Of a DNA stretch of 64,000 nucleotides, positions 17,838-26,656 are shown piece after piece (the first letter of the stretch is position 1; each line of letters starts with the position of its first letter). Origin of the DNA: Aquamicrobium sp. (lineage in GTDB: Bacteria; Pseudomonadota; Alphaproteobacteria; Rhizobiales; Rhizobiaceae); assembly GCF_023954335.1 (NCBI RefSeq), contig NZ_JAMLIE010000001.1, positions 1-64,000 on the forward strand. The letters are read 5' to 3'. Made by a program: the position numbers and the translations under genes. The notes beneath the pieces were generated by a model. It saw only the letters and a program-made list of their open reading frames with translations, searched no databases and had not been told where the DNA came from.

Positions 17838-18629
17838 TCACGCCTTCTTCTGCACCGTCTTCAAGAGCGCCTTGTGGATCGATTCGTTGCCGGCGACGAT
17901 CGTGCCGCTGTCGAAGATCGCCTGCCCTCCGGAAGCGTCGGTGCAGAAGCCGCCGGCCTCGCGCACCATCAGGATGCCTGCCGCCATGTCCCACGGCGCC
18001 AGCCAGCTTTCCCAGAACCCGTCCATGCGTCCGGCCGCGACATAGGCCAGATCGAGCGCCGCCGAGCCGAGCCGGCGGATGCCCGCCACCTCGCCCATGA
18101 CGTTCTTCAGCTCGATCAGCGCGTGGCCGTGATGGCCGCGCCCGAGATGCGGGATGCCGGTGCCGATCACCGCGTCGGAGAGGTTGCGCCGCGCCGCCAC
18201 GCGCAGCCGGCGGTCGTTCATGAACGCGCCGCCGCCGCGCTCGGCGGTGTAGAGCTCGTCCATCGCCGGGTTGTAGATCACCCCGGCGACGAGTTGGCCC
18301 TGCCGCTCCAGCGCGATCGAGATGGAAAAGAGCGGGATGCCGTGCAGGAAGTTGGTGGTGCCGTCGAGCGGATCGACGATGAAGCGGTGCTGGTCGTCCT
18401 CGCCTGCTACCTCGCCGCGCTCCTCCATGACGAAGGAATAGCCCGGCCGCGCCTTGGAAAGCTCGGTGAAGATGATCTCCTCGGCCCGCCTGTCGGCCTG
18501 GCTGACATAGTCGCCGGGGCCCTTGAGCGAGACCTGGAGGTTCTGCACCTCGCCGAAATCACGGCCGAGCGAGCGGCCGGCCTTCATGGCCGCCTGCACC
18601 ATGACGTTGATGATGGCGGAGCGCGCCAT
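17838..18629 (-). CDS. suhB: Inositol-1-monophosphatase family protein SuhB
   Basis: Mg-dependent phosphatase of 263 residues. Metal-binding motifs are EERGE near residue 70, DPLDGTTNF near 85 and a C-terminal WDMAAGILMVREAGG near 215. In bacteria SuhB also has a role in rRNA antitermination. The start is the ATG at 18629 (MARSAIINVMVQAAMKAG). It follows efp by 32 bases on the same strand. Confidence 0.92.
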   Translation of the reverse strand: MARSAIINVMVQAAMKAGRSLGRDFGEVQNLQVSLKGPGDYVSQADRRAEEIIFTELSKARPGYSFVMEERGEVAGEDDQHRFIVDPLDGTTNFLHGIPLFSISIALERQGQLVAGVIYNPAMDELYTAERGGGAFMNDRRLRVAARRNLSDAVIGTGIPHLGRGHHGHALIELKNVMGEVAGIRRLGSAALDLAYVAAGRMDGFWESWLAPWDMAAGILMVREAGGFCTDASGGQAIFDSGTIVAGNESIHKALLKTVQKKA

Positions 18630-18661
18630 GAATGTCTCCGAAGTCTCGGGTTGCGGCCGGG

Positions 18662-19228
18662 CTAGTCCGCGCGGCGGATATAGGTGATCTCGTTGGTGTC
18701 GACGACGATCCTCTCGCCCGACGAGATGAAGGGCGGGACGAGGACGCGGATGCCGTTCTCCAGCACCGCCGGCTTGTAGGACGAGGCCGCCGTCTGGCCC
18801 TTCACCACCGGGTCGGCCTCGGTGATGGTCAGCGTCACCTGGTCGGGCAGCGAGACGCCGATCGGGCGCTCCTCGTGCAGCTCGACCGTCACCTTCATGC
18901 CGTCCTGGAGGAAGGCGGCGCGGTCGCCGACGAAGTCCTTTTCCAGCTCGAGCTGCTCGTAGCTCTCGTCGTCCATGAACACCAACGCGTCGCCCTGCTC
19001 GTAGAGGAAGGTGAAGTCCTTCTGCTCGAGGCGCACCTTCTCCACCGTCTCGGCGGCGCGGAAGCGCTCGTTGAGCTTGGTGCCGTTGATGAGGTTCTTC
19101 AGTTCGACCTGGTTGTAGGCGCCGCCCTTGCCGGGCTTCACCGCGTTGGTCTTCACCGCCACCCACAGGCCGCCATCGTGCTCGATGACGTTGCCCGGAC
19201 GGATTTCGTTGCCGTTGATCTTAGCCAT
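18662..19228 (-). CDS. efp: Translation elongation factor P
   Basis: Relieves ribosome stalling at polyproline. 188 residues: KOW-like N-terminal domain (MAKINGNEIRPGNVIEHDG), the modifiable loop VKPGKGGAYNQ with the lysine near residue 34, and two OB domains ending with VDTNEITYIRRAD. No genX/yjeK-type modification genes are nearby. Confidence 0.96.
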   Translation of the reverse strand: MAKINGNEIRPGNVIEHDGGLWVAVKTNAVKPGKGGAYNQVELKNLINGTKLNERFRAAETVEKVRLEQKDFTFLYEQGDALVFMDDESYEQLELEKDFVGDRAAFLQDGMKVTVELHEERPIGVSLPDQVTLTITEADPVVKGQTAASSYKPAVLENGIRVLVPPFISSGERIVVDTNEITYIRRAD

Positions 19229-19325
19229 TGTTCGGTTCCGGAAAATGTGCGCGCCGCAGGCGCTTTATCGCGGCTCCAAGACCATAAAACGCGGCCTGAG
19301 GCAAGTGCAGCCAGATAGCCGGGGG

Positions 19326-20336
19326 TCAGCCGAGCGTGGCGGCGCGCTTTCCGGCCTCGTCCATCTCCTCCTCGGTCAGGCCGTCGAGCTGGTCCTCCAT
19401 CACCGGATCGACGAGCCCGGCCCGCCGCGCGCGCAGGTACCACGCCGCCGCCGTCACCCGGTCCGGCTCGACGCCGATGCCGGCGCGGTAGAGCTTGGCC
19501 ACCCGGTTCTGCGCTGCCGCGTTGCCGGCCGCGGCCGCTCGCATCAGCCAGGCAAAGCCGGCCTTCTCGTCGCGCGGACCGCCCTCACCCTCGACCAGCA
19601 TGGTGCCGAGATCGATCTGGGCGGTGTCGTGGTTCTGCGCCGCGGCCAGCGACAGCCAGCGCCGGGCCTCGGCCAGATCGACCGGCCGCCCGGCCGCGCC
19701 CTGGCGGGCGACCTCGGCCATGGCGTATTGCGCGTCGGCCAGCCCGGCGCGCGCGGCCTTCTCGTACCAGGCGACGGCGCGCGCCGTTCCCTGCGGCGTC
19801 GTATCGCGCTCGACCAGCATCTGGGCGAAGTTGAACTGGGCGAGGCTGTGCCCGGCCTCGGCCGCCGCCTCGATCAACTGCGCCGCCCGCGCCCTGTCGC
19901 CGAACTCGGCGCCGCCGTCGTAGAGGATCATGGCGAGCTGGAACAGCGCCTCCGGCACCTTCTGCTCGGCCGCCTTCTCGTACCACTCGATGGCCGTGGG
20001 CAGGTCGCGGCGCACGCCGAGCCCGCGCGAATAGATCTCGCCGATCAGCGTCTGCGCCGCCGGATCGCCTTGAAGCGCCAGCGGCGTCGCGAGGTTGAGC
20101 GCGGTGATGTAGTAGCCGCGCTGGAACGCGCCATAGGCCTCGTCGGACGGCCGCTCGGAAAAGCGGCTGCGCCGGACCGCGTCGGCGTCGGGCGCGACGG
20201 TCCCGGTCGGCGCGGCGGTTTCGGCCTCGGCCGGCGCGGCGGGGGCGGCGCCCGGGGTTTCCTGCTGCGCCGACGCCGGCAGCGCCAGCGATGCCGGGAC
20301 CAGCGACAGAAACAGGATAAGCGGGCGCAGACGCAA
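19326..20336 (-). CDS. Secreted Sel1-repeat (TPR-like) protein
   Basis: 336 residues: signal peptide (about 1-23, ending PASA), Ala/Pro-rich linker, then five or more Sel1-like repeats, e.g. AAQTLIGEIYSRGLGV, EWYEKAAEQKVPEALFQLA, AWYEKAARAGLADAQYAMA and AWLMRAAAAGNAAAQNRVAKLY. Such proteins act as periplasmic scaffolds; the partner is unknown. It abuts the ThiE-like gene on the same strand (four bases apart). Confidence 0.8.
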   Translation of the reverse strand: MRLRPLILFLSLVPASLALPASAQQETPGAAPAAPAEAETAAPTGTVAPDADAVRRSRFSERPSDEAYGAFQRGYYITALNLATPLALQGDPAAQTLIGEIYSRGLGVRRDLPTAIEWYEKAAEQKVPEALFQLAMILYDGGAEFGDRARAAQLIEAAAEAGHSLAQFNFAQMLVERDTTPQGTARAVAWYEKAARAGLADAQYAMAEVARQGAAGRPVDLAEARRWLSLAAAQNHDTAQIDLGTMLVEGEGGPRDEKAGFAWLMRAAAAGNAAAQNRVAKLYRAGIGVEPDRVTAAAWYLRARRAGLVDPVMEDQLDGLTEEEMDEAGKRAATLG

Positions 20337-20340
20337 CGGA

Positions 20341-21000
20341 TCAGCCCTCGAAACGCGGCGCGTGCTCGTCGAGCAGCGCGTTGGCGCGCGCGACCGCCTC
20401 GGCGGGGTCGACGCCCTCGCCGAACACGGCCGCCGACAGCGCGACGAAATCGGCCCCGGTGCCCGCGACCTCGGCGAGCGAGGCCATGTCCGAGCCCCCC
20501 ATGACGATGCAGGGCAGCGCCACCATCTCGGCCCACCACCGGCCGAGCTTCAGGTTGCGCGGATGCGGCTCGGGCTTCAGGTCGTAACCGAAGCGGCCGA
20601 AGAAGATGTAGTCGGGCCGGGTCTCGCCGAGCTCCAGCGCGTCGTCGCGGGTCGTCGCCCCGCCGGTGCCGACGATCAGCTTGCCCTGGTGCTTGCCCAC
20701 GATGTCGGCGAGGTCGCGCTTGTTCGTCTCGATATGGATGCCGTCGGCGCGGGCGCGCATGGCGATGCGCATGTCGCCGGCGATCACCGCCGCCACGCCC
20801 GCTTCCTGCGCCGCCGGCACAACAGCCTCCGCGTGCGCCTGGAACGCGGCCTCGTCCATGTCCCATTGCGGCAGGATCAACGAGGCGACGTCGCCGCCCG
20901 AAAGCGCAGCGGCAAGCACCTGCGGCGTCGCGCCCTTCGGGGCGATCAGCACCAGGCGGCAGCGGTTCGGCGTCTCGGTCGGGTTCATTGCCGGATTCAT
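20341..21000 (-). CDS. Thiamine-phosphate synthase-like protein (ThiE/TenI family)
   Basis: 219-residue TIM-barrel protein of the thiamine monophosphate synthase/TenI superfamily. Seen are GDMRIAMRARADGIHIE near residue 85, IVGTGGATTRDDALE near 110, DYIFFGRFG near 130 and CIVMGGSDMASLAEVAGTGADFVAL near 165. Rhizobial genomes often carry such a second ThiE-like protein away from thi genes, so thiamine synthesis is not assured. Start ATG 21000, with another in-frame ATG 12 bases on. Confidence 0.78.
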   Translation of the reverse strand: MNPAMNPTETPNRCRLVLIAPKGATPQVLAAALSGGDVASLILPQWDMDEAAFQAHAEAVVPAAQEAGVAAVIAGDMRIAMRARADGIHIETNKRDLADIVGKHQGKLIVGTGGATTRDDALELGETRPDYIFFGRFGYDLKPEPHPRNLKLGRWWAEMVALPCIVMGGSDMASLAEVAGTGADFVALSAAVFGEGVDPAEAVARANALLDEHAPRFEG

Positions 21001-21164
21001 GGCGGTCCTGTCGGGTTCGGTCTCAATGACGGGCGATCGTGGTTGGAATGCGGCATAGCTCAAATGGTGGCAAGGGGAGAAGCGCAATCGCATCCTTCGC
21101 CCTGCCGAGGCCTGATGACGCGCTATCCGCTTTGTGCATAATCGGCGGCGACAGGGAGGCATGA

Positions 21165-22805
21165 ATGACCAGTCTATACGATCTCGACCTCGGCAAGAAC
21201 CCGGCCAACCACCAGCCGCTGACGCCGCTGACCTATCTGGAGCGCGCGGCGAAGGTGTTTCCCGCCCATGTCGCCATCGTCCACGGCGATGCCCGCATCA
21301 CCTATGCCGAGTTCTGGCGCCGGTCGCTGAAGCTCGCCTCCGCGCTGTCGAAGCGAGGCATCGGCAAGGGCGACACGGTCTCGGTGATGCTGTCCAACAC
21401 GCCGCCGATGCTGGAGGCGCATTTCGGCGTGCCCATGGTCAAGGCGGTGCTGCATTCGCTCAACACCCGCCTCGACGCCGCCATCCTCGCCTTCCAGCTC
21501 GACCATGCCGAATCGAAGGTGCTGATCGTCGACCGCGAGTTCTCCAACGTGGTCAGGGAGGCGCTGGCGATCGCGAAGGCGAAGCCGCTGGTCATCGACT
21601 TCGACGATCCCGATTATGGCGACGACGCGCCCTACCCCAAGGGGAACCGCATCGGTTCGCTCGACTACGAGGATTTCGTTGCCTCGGGCGACGAGGGCTT
21701 TTCGTGGTCGATGCCCGACGACGAATGGGACGCGATCTCGCTCAACTACACTTCGGGCACGACCGGCAACCCCAAGGGCGTCGTCTACCACCACCGCGGC
21801 GCGGCGCTGATGGCCTATGCCAACACCGTCCATGCCGGCATGGGCCGCCATCCGGTCTATCTGTGGACACTGCCGATGTTCCACTGCAACGGCTGGTGCT
21901 TCCCGTGGACGCTCGCCGTCACCGGCGGCACGCATGTCTGCCTGCGCTGGGTCAGGGCGAAGGCGATGTACGACGCCATCGCCGACCATGGCGTCACCCA
22001 TCTGTGCGGCGCGCCCATCGTCATGTCGACGCTGATCAACGCGCCCGCCGGCGACAAGCGCGACTTCCCGCAGACCGTGACCTTCAACACCGCCGCTGCC
22101 CCGCCGCCCGAGGCGGTGCTGTCCGGCATGGCCGATGCCGGCTTTGCCGTCACCCATCTCTACGGCCTGACCGAGACCTACGGGCCGGCGGTCGTCAACG
22201 AATGGCTCGCCGACTGGGACGACCTGCCGAAGGGCGAGCGCACCCAGAAGAAGGCGCGGCAGGGCGTGCGCTACGCCGCGCTCGAAGGCCTGAGCGTGCG
22301 CGACCCCGAGACGATGGAGCCGACGCCGGCCGACGGCGAGACCATCGGCGAGGTCATGTTCCGCGGCAACATCGTCATGAAGGGATACCTCAAGAACAGG
22401 GCCGCGACCGAGGAGGCCTTCGCCGGCGGCTGGTTCCATTCGGGCGACCTCGGCGTCATGCACCCGGACGGCTACATCCAGCTGAAGGACCGCTCCAAGG
22501 ACATCATCATCTCCGGCGGCGAGAACATCTCCTCGATCGAGGTCGAGGACGCGCTCTACAAGCACCCCGCCGTCGCCTCCTGCGGCGTGGTGGCGAGGCA
22601 GGACGACAAATGGGGCGAGACGCCGGTGGCCTATGTCGAGCTGAAGCCGGGCGCCAGCGCGACCGAGGAGGAGATCATCGAGCATTGCCGCGCGCTGCTC
22701 GCCCGCTTCAAATGCCCCCGCACCATCGTCTTCGCCGAGATCCCCAAGACCTCGACCGGCAAGATCCAGAAATTCCAGCTGCGCGAGATGGCCAAGGCGC
22801 TTTAA
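21165..22805 (+). CDS. AMP-dependent acyl-CoA synthetase
   Basis: ANL-superfamily ligase activating a carboxylic acid as acyl-AMP then acyl-CoA. 546 residues. P-loop YTSGTTGNPKGV near 195, GLTETYGP near 334, SGDLGVMHPDGY near 426, and the catalytic lysine in KTSTGKIQKF near 532. It resembles medium-chain or methylmercaptopropionate-type ligases of Rhizobiales; the substrate cannot be decided. The ATG follows an AGGGAGGC site at normal spacing. Confidence 0.88.
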   Translation: MTSLYDLDLGKNPANHQPLTPLTYLERAAKVFPAHVAIVHGDARITYAEFWRRSLKLASALSKRGIGKGDTVSVMLSNTPPMLEAHFGVPMVKAVLHSLNTRLDAAILAFQLDHAESKVLIVDREFSNVVREALAIAKAKPLVIDFDDPDYGDDAPYPKGNRIGSLDYEDFVASGDEGFSWSMPDDEWDAISLNYTSGTTGNPKGVVYHHRGAALMAYANTVHAGMGRHPVYLWTLPMFHCNGWCFPWTLAVTGGTHVCLRWVRAKAMYDAIADHGVTHLCGAPIVMSTLINAPAGDKRDFPQTVTFNTAAAPPPEAVLSGMADAGFAVTHLYGLTETYGPAVVNEWLADWDDLPKGERTQKKARQGVRYAALEGLSVRDPETMEPTPADGETIGEVMFRGNIVMKGYLKNRAATEEAFAGGWFHSGDLGVMHPDGYIQLKDRSKDIIISGGENISSIEVEDALYKHPAVASCGVVARQDDKWGETPVAYVELKPGASATEEEIIEHCRALLARFKCPRTIVFAEIPKTSTGKIQKFQLREMAKAL

Positions 22806-22914
22806 CGGCAAGCGTGGCGAAACGCCGCCGGAGCCGGCGCGAGCCGGCTCTCACGGCGGATTTCAATTTGGTCACAATTCCGTTTAGGATCGCGGGCACC
22901 TTGATGCCGAAATC

Positions 22915-24063
22915 ATGAGCAGGGGCGCGCCGATGGCAGTTCTGGGAAGGGTGGAGTCCGACGACGGCCTGACGGAGGCCGAGCCGTACGATCCGCGAAA
23001 GCTGTCCAGCCCGCAGGTCTTCCTCCTGTCGATGCTGATCTTCCTCGCCATCGTCGGCTTCGTCGCGGCCATCCTCTACCGGCAGATCTCCTCGGCCTTC
23101 CAGACCAATCCGGGCTTGAACGGACTGATCCTCGGCGTGTTGGCGGTCGGCATCCTTCTGGTGTTCGGGCAGGTCATCGGCCTGATCCGCGAGGTGCGCT
23201 GGGTCAATTCCTTCCGCGTCGGCACCGACCGGCGCGATCCCGTGCTGCTCGCGCCGATGAAGGCGCTGCTGTCGCGTTCGTCCTCGACCGCGCTGTCGAC
23301 CGCAACGACGCGCTCGATCCTCGATTCGATCGCCACCCGCCTCGACGAGAGTCGCGACATCTCGCGCTACCTCACCGGCCTGCTGATCTTCCTCGGCCTG
23401 CTCGGCACCTTCTGGGGCCTGCTCCAGACCATCGGCTCGATCGGCGAGACCATCGGGTCGCTCGACCCCGGCTCAGGCGACGTCAACGACGTGCTCGATT
23501 CGCTGAAGGCGGGCCTGTCGGCGCCGCTGGCCGGCATGGGCACGGCGTTCTCCTCGTCGCTGTTCGGCCTGTCCGGCTCGCTGGTGCTCGGCTTCCTCGA
23601 TCTCCAGGCCGGCCGCGCCCAGACCCGCTTCTACACCGAGCTGGAGAACTGGCTGTCCTCCGTCACCGATCTCGGCTCCGACTTCGTCGGCCCGCCGCGG
23701 GACGGGGACGCGCTGGAGGAGATCCGCGAGCTGTCGCGCCGGCTTCACGCCGCGCAGGAGCATGCCGGCCACGACCATGCCGGCGCGGCCAACCCGCGCA
23801 TCGCCGCGTCGATGGCCAGCCTCGCCGACGGCATCAGCGGCCTCGTCAAGAACATGCGCTCCGAGCAGCAGATGATGCGCGACTGGGTCGAGGCGCAGGC
23901 CGGCGAGCAGAAGGCGATGCGCGCGACGCTCGACCGGCTGGCCGATTCCATCCGCCGGCAGGAGGAGCGCCAGTCCGCCGGCAAGGCAGCGGAAGGCCGG
24001 CCGGCCGGCAAGCCCGCCCCCGAAGGCGCCGGCGGGGAGAGCGCCAGTGGGGAGAACGGCTAG
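22915..24063 (+). CDS. MotA/TolQ-like proton-channel membrane protein
   Basis: 382 residues. Hydrophobic segments at about 33-57, 70-92, 153-175 and 205-230. The segment LLIFLGLLGTFWGLLQTIGSIG matches the MotA/TolQ/ExbB pore helix. A His-rich and charged C-terminal tail (from about 270) is predicted cytoplasmic. It is followed directly by a MotB-like gene, so the pair likely forms an ion-driven envelope complex. It is not a flagellar stator by context, as there are no flagellar genes here. Start: ATG 22915 or the in-frame ATG 22933. Confidence 0.75.
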   Translation: MSRGAPMAVLGRVESDDGLTEAEPYDPRKLSSPQVFLLSMLIFLAIVGFVAAILYRQISSAFQTNPGLNGLILGVLAVGILLVFGQVIGLIREVRWVNSFRVGTDRRDPVLLAPMKALLSRSSSTALSTATTRSILDSIATRLDESRDISRYLTGLLIFLGLLGTFWGLLQTIGSIGETIGSLDPGSGDVNDVLDSLKAGLSAPLAGMGTAFSSSLFGLSGSLVLGFLDLQAGRAQTRFYTELENWLSSVTDLGSDFVGPPRDGDALEEIRELSRRLHAAQEHAGHDHAGAANPRIAASMASLADGISGLVKNMRSEQQMMRDWVEAQAGEQKAMRATLDRLADSIRRQEERQSAGKAAEGRPAGKPAPEGAGGESASGENG

Positions 24064-25098
24064 ATGGCGCTGGCGCGGACGAGACGCGGCAGCCATCGCG
24101 GCGTCGACTACTGGCCCGGCTTCGTCGACGCGCTGTCGACGCTGCTCCTCGCCATCATGTTCCTGCTCTCGGTCTTCGTGCTGGCGCAGTTCCTGCTGTC
24201 GCGCGAGATCAGCGGCCGCGACGAGGTCCTGAACCGGCTGAACTCGCAGATCAACGAGCTGACCCAGCTTCTGGCGCTCGAACAGTCGAACGCGCAGGAC
24301 CTCGACGACATGCTCGCCAACATGCGCGCCTCGCTCGCCACCGCCGAGGGCGAGCGCTCGCGGCTGGAGCAGTTGCTCGCCGCCGGGGCGGGCGCCGGCG
24401 CGCAGGCCGAGGCCCGGGCCACCTCGCTGGCCGGCGAGCTCGACAGCGAGAAGCAGATCAGCCAGCGCGCGCTCAGCCAGGTCGAGCTGCTCAACCAGCA
24501 GATCGCCGCCCTGCGCAGCCAGATCGGCGCGCTCGAAGCGGCGCTGGAGACCTCCGAGGCCCGCGACCGCGAATCGAACGCCAAGATCGCCGACCTCGGC
24601 CGGCGCCTCAACGTCGCGCTCGCCCAGCGCGTGCAGGAGTTGAACCGCTACCGCTCCGACTTCTTCGGCCGGCTGCGCGAGATCCTCTCCGACCGCGAGA
24701 ACATCCGCATCGTCGGCGACCGCTTCGTCTTCCAGTCCGAGGTGCTGTTCCCGTCCGGCTCGGAGATCATCAACGACGCCGGCCGCGAGGAGATGAAGAA
24801 GCTCGCCGGCGCGATCCTCGAATTGCAGCGCGAGATTCCGCCCGAGATCAACTGGGTGCTGCGCGTCGACGGCCACACCGACACCATCCCGCTCTCCGGC
24901 ACCGGGCGCTACCGCGACAACTGGGAGCTGTCCTCGGCCCGCGCCACCGCGGTGGTGAAGTACCTGATCGAGAACGGCGTCTCGCCCGAGCGGCTGGTCG
25001 CCGCCGGCTTCGGCGAGTTCCAGCCGCTCGATCCGGCCGACACCGCTGAGGCGCGCAACCGCAATCGCCGCATCGAGCTGAAGCTGACCGAGCGCTGA
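24064..25098 (+). CDS. MotB/OmpA-like peptidoglycan-binding membrane protein
   Basis: 344 residues: one N-terminal helix with an acidic residue (DYWPGFVDALSTLLLAIMF, about 15-33), a long coiled coil rich in Glu/Gln/Leu (about 50-195), then an OmpA domain (VLFPSGSEII, RVDGHTDTIPLS and NRRIELKL). The layout is that of MotB or ZorB: a stator subunit that anchors to peptidoglycan. It begins one base after the stop of the MotA-like gene, so the two are co-expressed. Confidence 0.8.
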   Translation: MALARTRRGSHRGVDYWPGFVDALSTLLLAIMFLLSVFVLAQFLLSREISGRDEVLNRLNSQINELTQLLALEQSNAQDLDDMLANMRASLATAEGERSRLEQLLAAGAGAGAQAEARATSLAGELDSEKQISQRALSQVELLNQQIAALRSQIGALEAALETSEARDRESNAKIADLGRRLNVALAQRVQELNRYRSDFFGRLREILSDRENIRIVGDRFVFQSEVLFPSGSEIINDAGREEMKKLAGAILELQREIPPEINWVLRVDGHTDTIPLSGTGRYRDNWELSSARATAVVKYLIENGVSPERLVAAGFGEFQPLDPADTAEARNRNRRIELKLTER

Positions 25099-25102
25099 CC
25101 GC

Positions 25103-25456
25103 TCAGACGCCGGCCCAGAGCGCGGCGAGCGCCAGCGCCGCCGGCAACGCCTGCACGTAAAGAATTTTTCGGCTCGCCGTCGCCGCGCCGAAAAGCCCGG
25201 CCACCAGCACGCAGGCGAGGAAGAACGTCTTCACCGCGAAACCCGCCTCGCCGAGCCAAAGCCCCCAGGCGAGGCCGGCGACGAGGAAGCCGTTGTAGAG
25301 TCCCTGATTGGCCGCCAGCGCCCGGGTCGCGGCCGCGAACTCGGCCGTGGTGCCGAACGCCTTGCGGCCCTGCGGCTTCTCCCACAGCGCCATTTCGAGG
25401 ACGACGATATAGACGTGGATCAGCGCGACGACGGAAGTCAGGACGGTGGCGATCAT
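25103..25456 (-). CDS. DUF1304 membrane protein
   Basis: 117-residue, four-helix membrane protein of the DUF1304 family. Conserved points are HVYIVVLEMALWEKP near residue 14 and ANQGLYNGFLVAGL near 48. Function unknown. It is convergent with the MotB-like gene, the two stops being four bases apart. Confidence 0.8.
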   Translation of the reverse strand: MIATVLTSVVALIHVYIVVLEMALWEKPQGRKAFGTTAEFAAATRALAANQGLYNGFLVAGLAWGLWLGEAGFAVKTFFLACVLVAGLFGAATASRKILYVQALPAALALAALWAGV

Positions 25457-25483
25457 GGCGGCGGGCCTTTCGCAGCGGCGACG

Positions 25484-25562
25484 TTGGAGCATTCTGCGCA
25501 AATGCGGCTGAAACGAACAGCTGGAGCAGGCAAACGGCATTTGCCGCAATGCCCGTCGCTCC
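25484..25562 (+). repeat. Copy of rhizobial intergenic repeat family B
   Basis: Runs GGAGCATTCTGCGCAAATG, CGGCTGAAACGAACAGCTGG, AGCAGGCAAACGGCATTTG. It aligns with the complement of the element split by IS481 (55464-55397 then 54361-54321), with an internal hairpin missing. Located upstream of the DUF1304 gene in non-coding DNA. Confidence 0.6.
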
Positions 25563-25703
25563 ACCCGCCATTCAGCACGCGCCCACCCCACGGCGCAAGA
25601 GTGCTGCCGCCATGTTGACAGCGCGGCGACGGCGCGTAGCCTGCCCTCGGCCGGACGGCCTGCGCCGCCGCGCGCCGCCCGTCCTCCCGATCCCGGAGCC
25701 GTC

Positions 25704-26654
25704 ATGCCGAAAAGCGCCATCCCCCTTCTTCTCGCCCCCGTCCTTCTCGCCACAGCCTCGCTGCTGTCGCCTGCCGCCCATGCGGCCGGCGTGGACGACG
25801 CCGTCGCGACATTCATCGGCGAGGACGGCTTCGAGGCGCAGGACGTAGCGACCGTCGACGAAAGGCTGCTGGCCGCCTTCACCGCTTCCCCGGCCGGCGC
25901 GGCCCGCCCCGACGGCGAGGCCTCGCCGCTGGAGAAGGCGCTGCTGCTGGTCGAGACGCTGGAGCCGGCGCTGCCGCGCACGCGCACCATGCTGCGCTAC
26001 GGCCAGATGCTCGACGGCGACACGCCCTATGCCTTCGTCACGGTCGAGCGCTACAATTTCGGCCCGGCCATCCGCCAGATGGTGATCGAGGATTACGGCG
26101 AGGAGAACACCGACGAGCCCGAGGCCTTCGGCGTCGGCCCGCATGTCGCCTGGCGCATCGTCACCATGCCGCTGATGGGCCAGCAGGCGGCGCTGGTCTC
26201 CGTCGCCCGCGGCGAGATCACTGACAAGGACGCCGAGGCCACCGAGTGCGGCGGGCGCGGCTGCCTCGCCTTCGAGCCTTTCCCCGACGACCTGCACCAG
26301 TGGCAGGAGACTGAAACGACGATCGACATCGCCTCCCCCTATGCGGAGAAGACGCAAGGCGACGTCGCCGCCCCGGCGCGTATCGCTGCCGAGCTCGCCA
26401 TCGCCGCCGGCATCGCCGGGAGCCATGACGGCCGCATGAGCTGGCACGGCCCGGAGCAGCCGGAGGCCGCGCGCCATGCCGAGCCGTTCCTGTTCCTGTC
26501 GATCGACCGCGACCTCGGCCAGGAAACCGCCATGGACGCCATGCTCGGCCAGACGCTGCTCAACGACGACGCGGTGGAGGAGCTCTGGCAGCGCCGCGTC
26601 GAGTTCCCCGGCATGGTCGCCTTCATGCAGGCGGCGACGCCGCGGAGCCGCTAG
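25704..26654 (+). CDS. Secreted protein of unknown function
   Basis: 316 residues with a clear signal peptide (about 1-27, ending AHAAG). The rest is soluble and acidic. There is a CGGRGC pair of cysteines near residue 180 that could form a disulfide. I recognise no domain. Seventeen bases upstream of the carboxypeptidase start's ribosome site region, same strand; the two genes almost touch (2 bases apart), so they are probably co-transcribed. Confidence 0.7.
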   Translation: MPKSAIPLLLAPVLLATASLLSPAAHAAGVDDAVATFIGEDGFEAQDVATVDERLLAAFTASPAGAARPDGEASPLEKALLLVETLEPALPRTRTMLRYGQMLDGDTPYAFVTVERYNFGPAIRQMVIEDYGEENTDEPEAFGVGPHVAWRIVTMPLMGQQAALVSVARGEITDKDAEATECGGRGCLAFEPFPDDLHQWQETETTIDIASPYAEKTQGDVAAPARIAAELAIAAGIAGSHDGRMSWHGPEQPEAARHAEPFLFLSIDRDLGQETAMDAMLGQTLLNDDAVEELWQRRVEFPGMVAFMQAATPRSR

Positions 26655-26656
26655 CC

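Noticed and set aside
22915..25098. Zorya-type anti-phage system (ZorA/ZorB)
   Set aside because: The two proteins have the right architecture, but no ZorC/D/E helicase or nuclease gene is adjacent. The neighbours are an acyl-CoA ligase and a DUF1304 gene.
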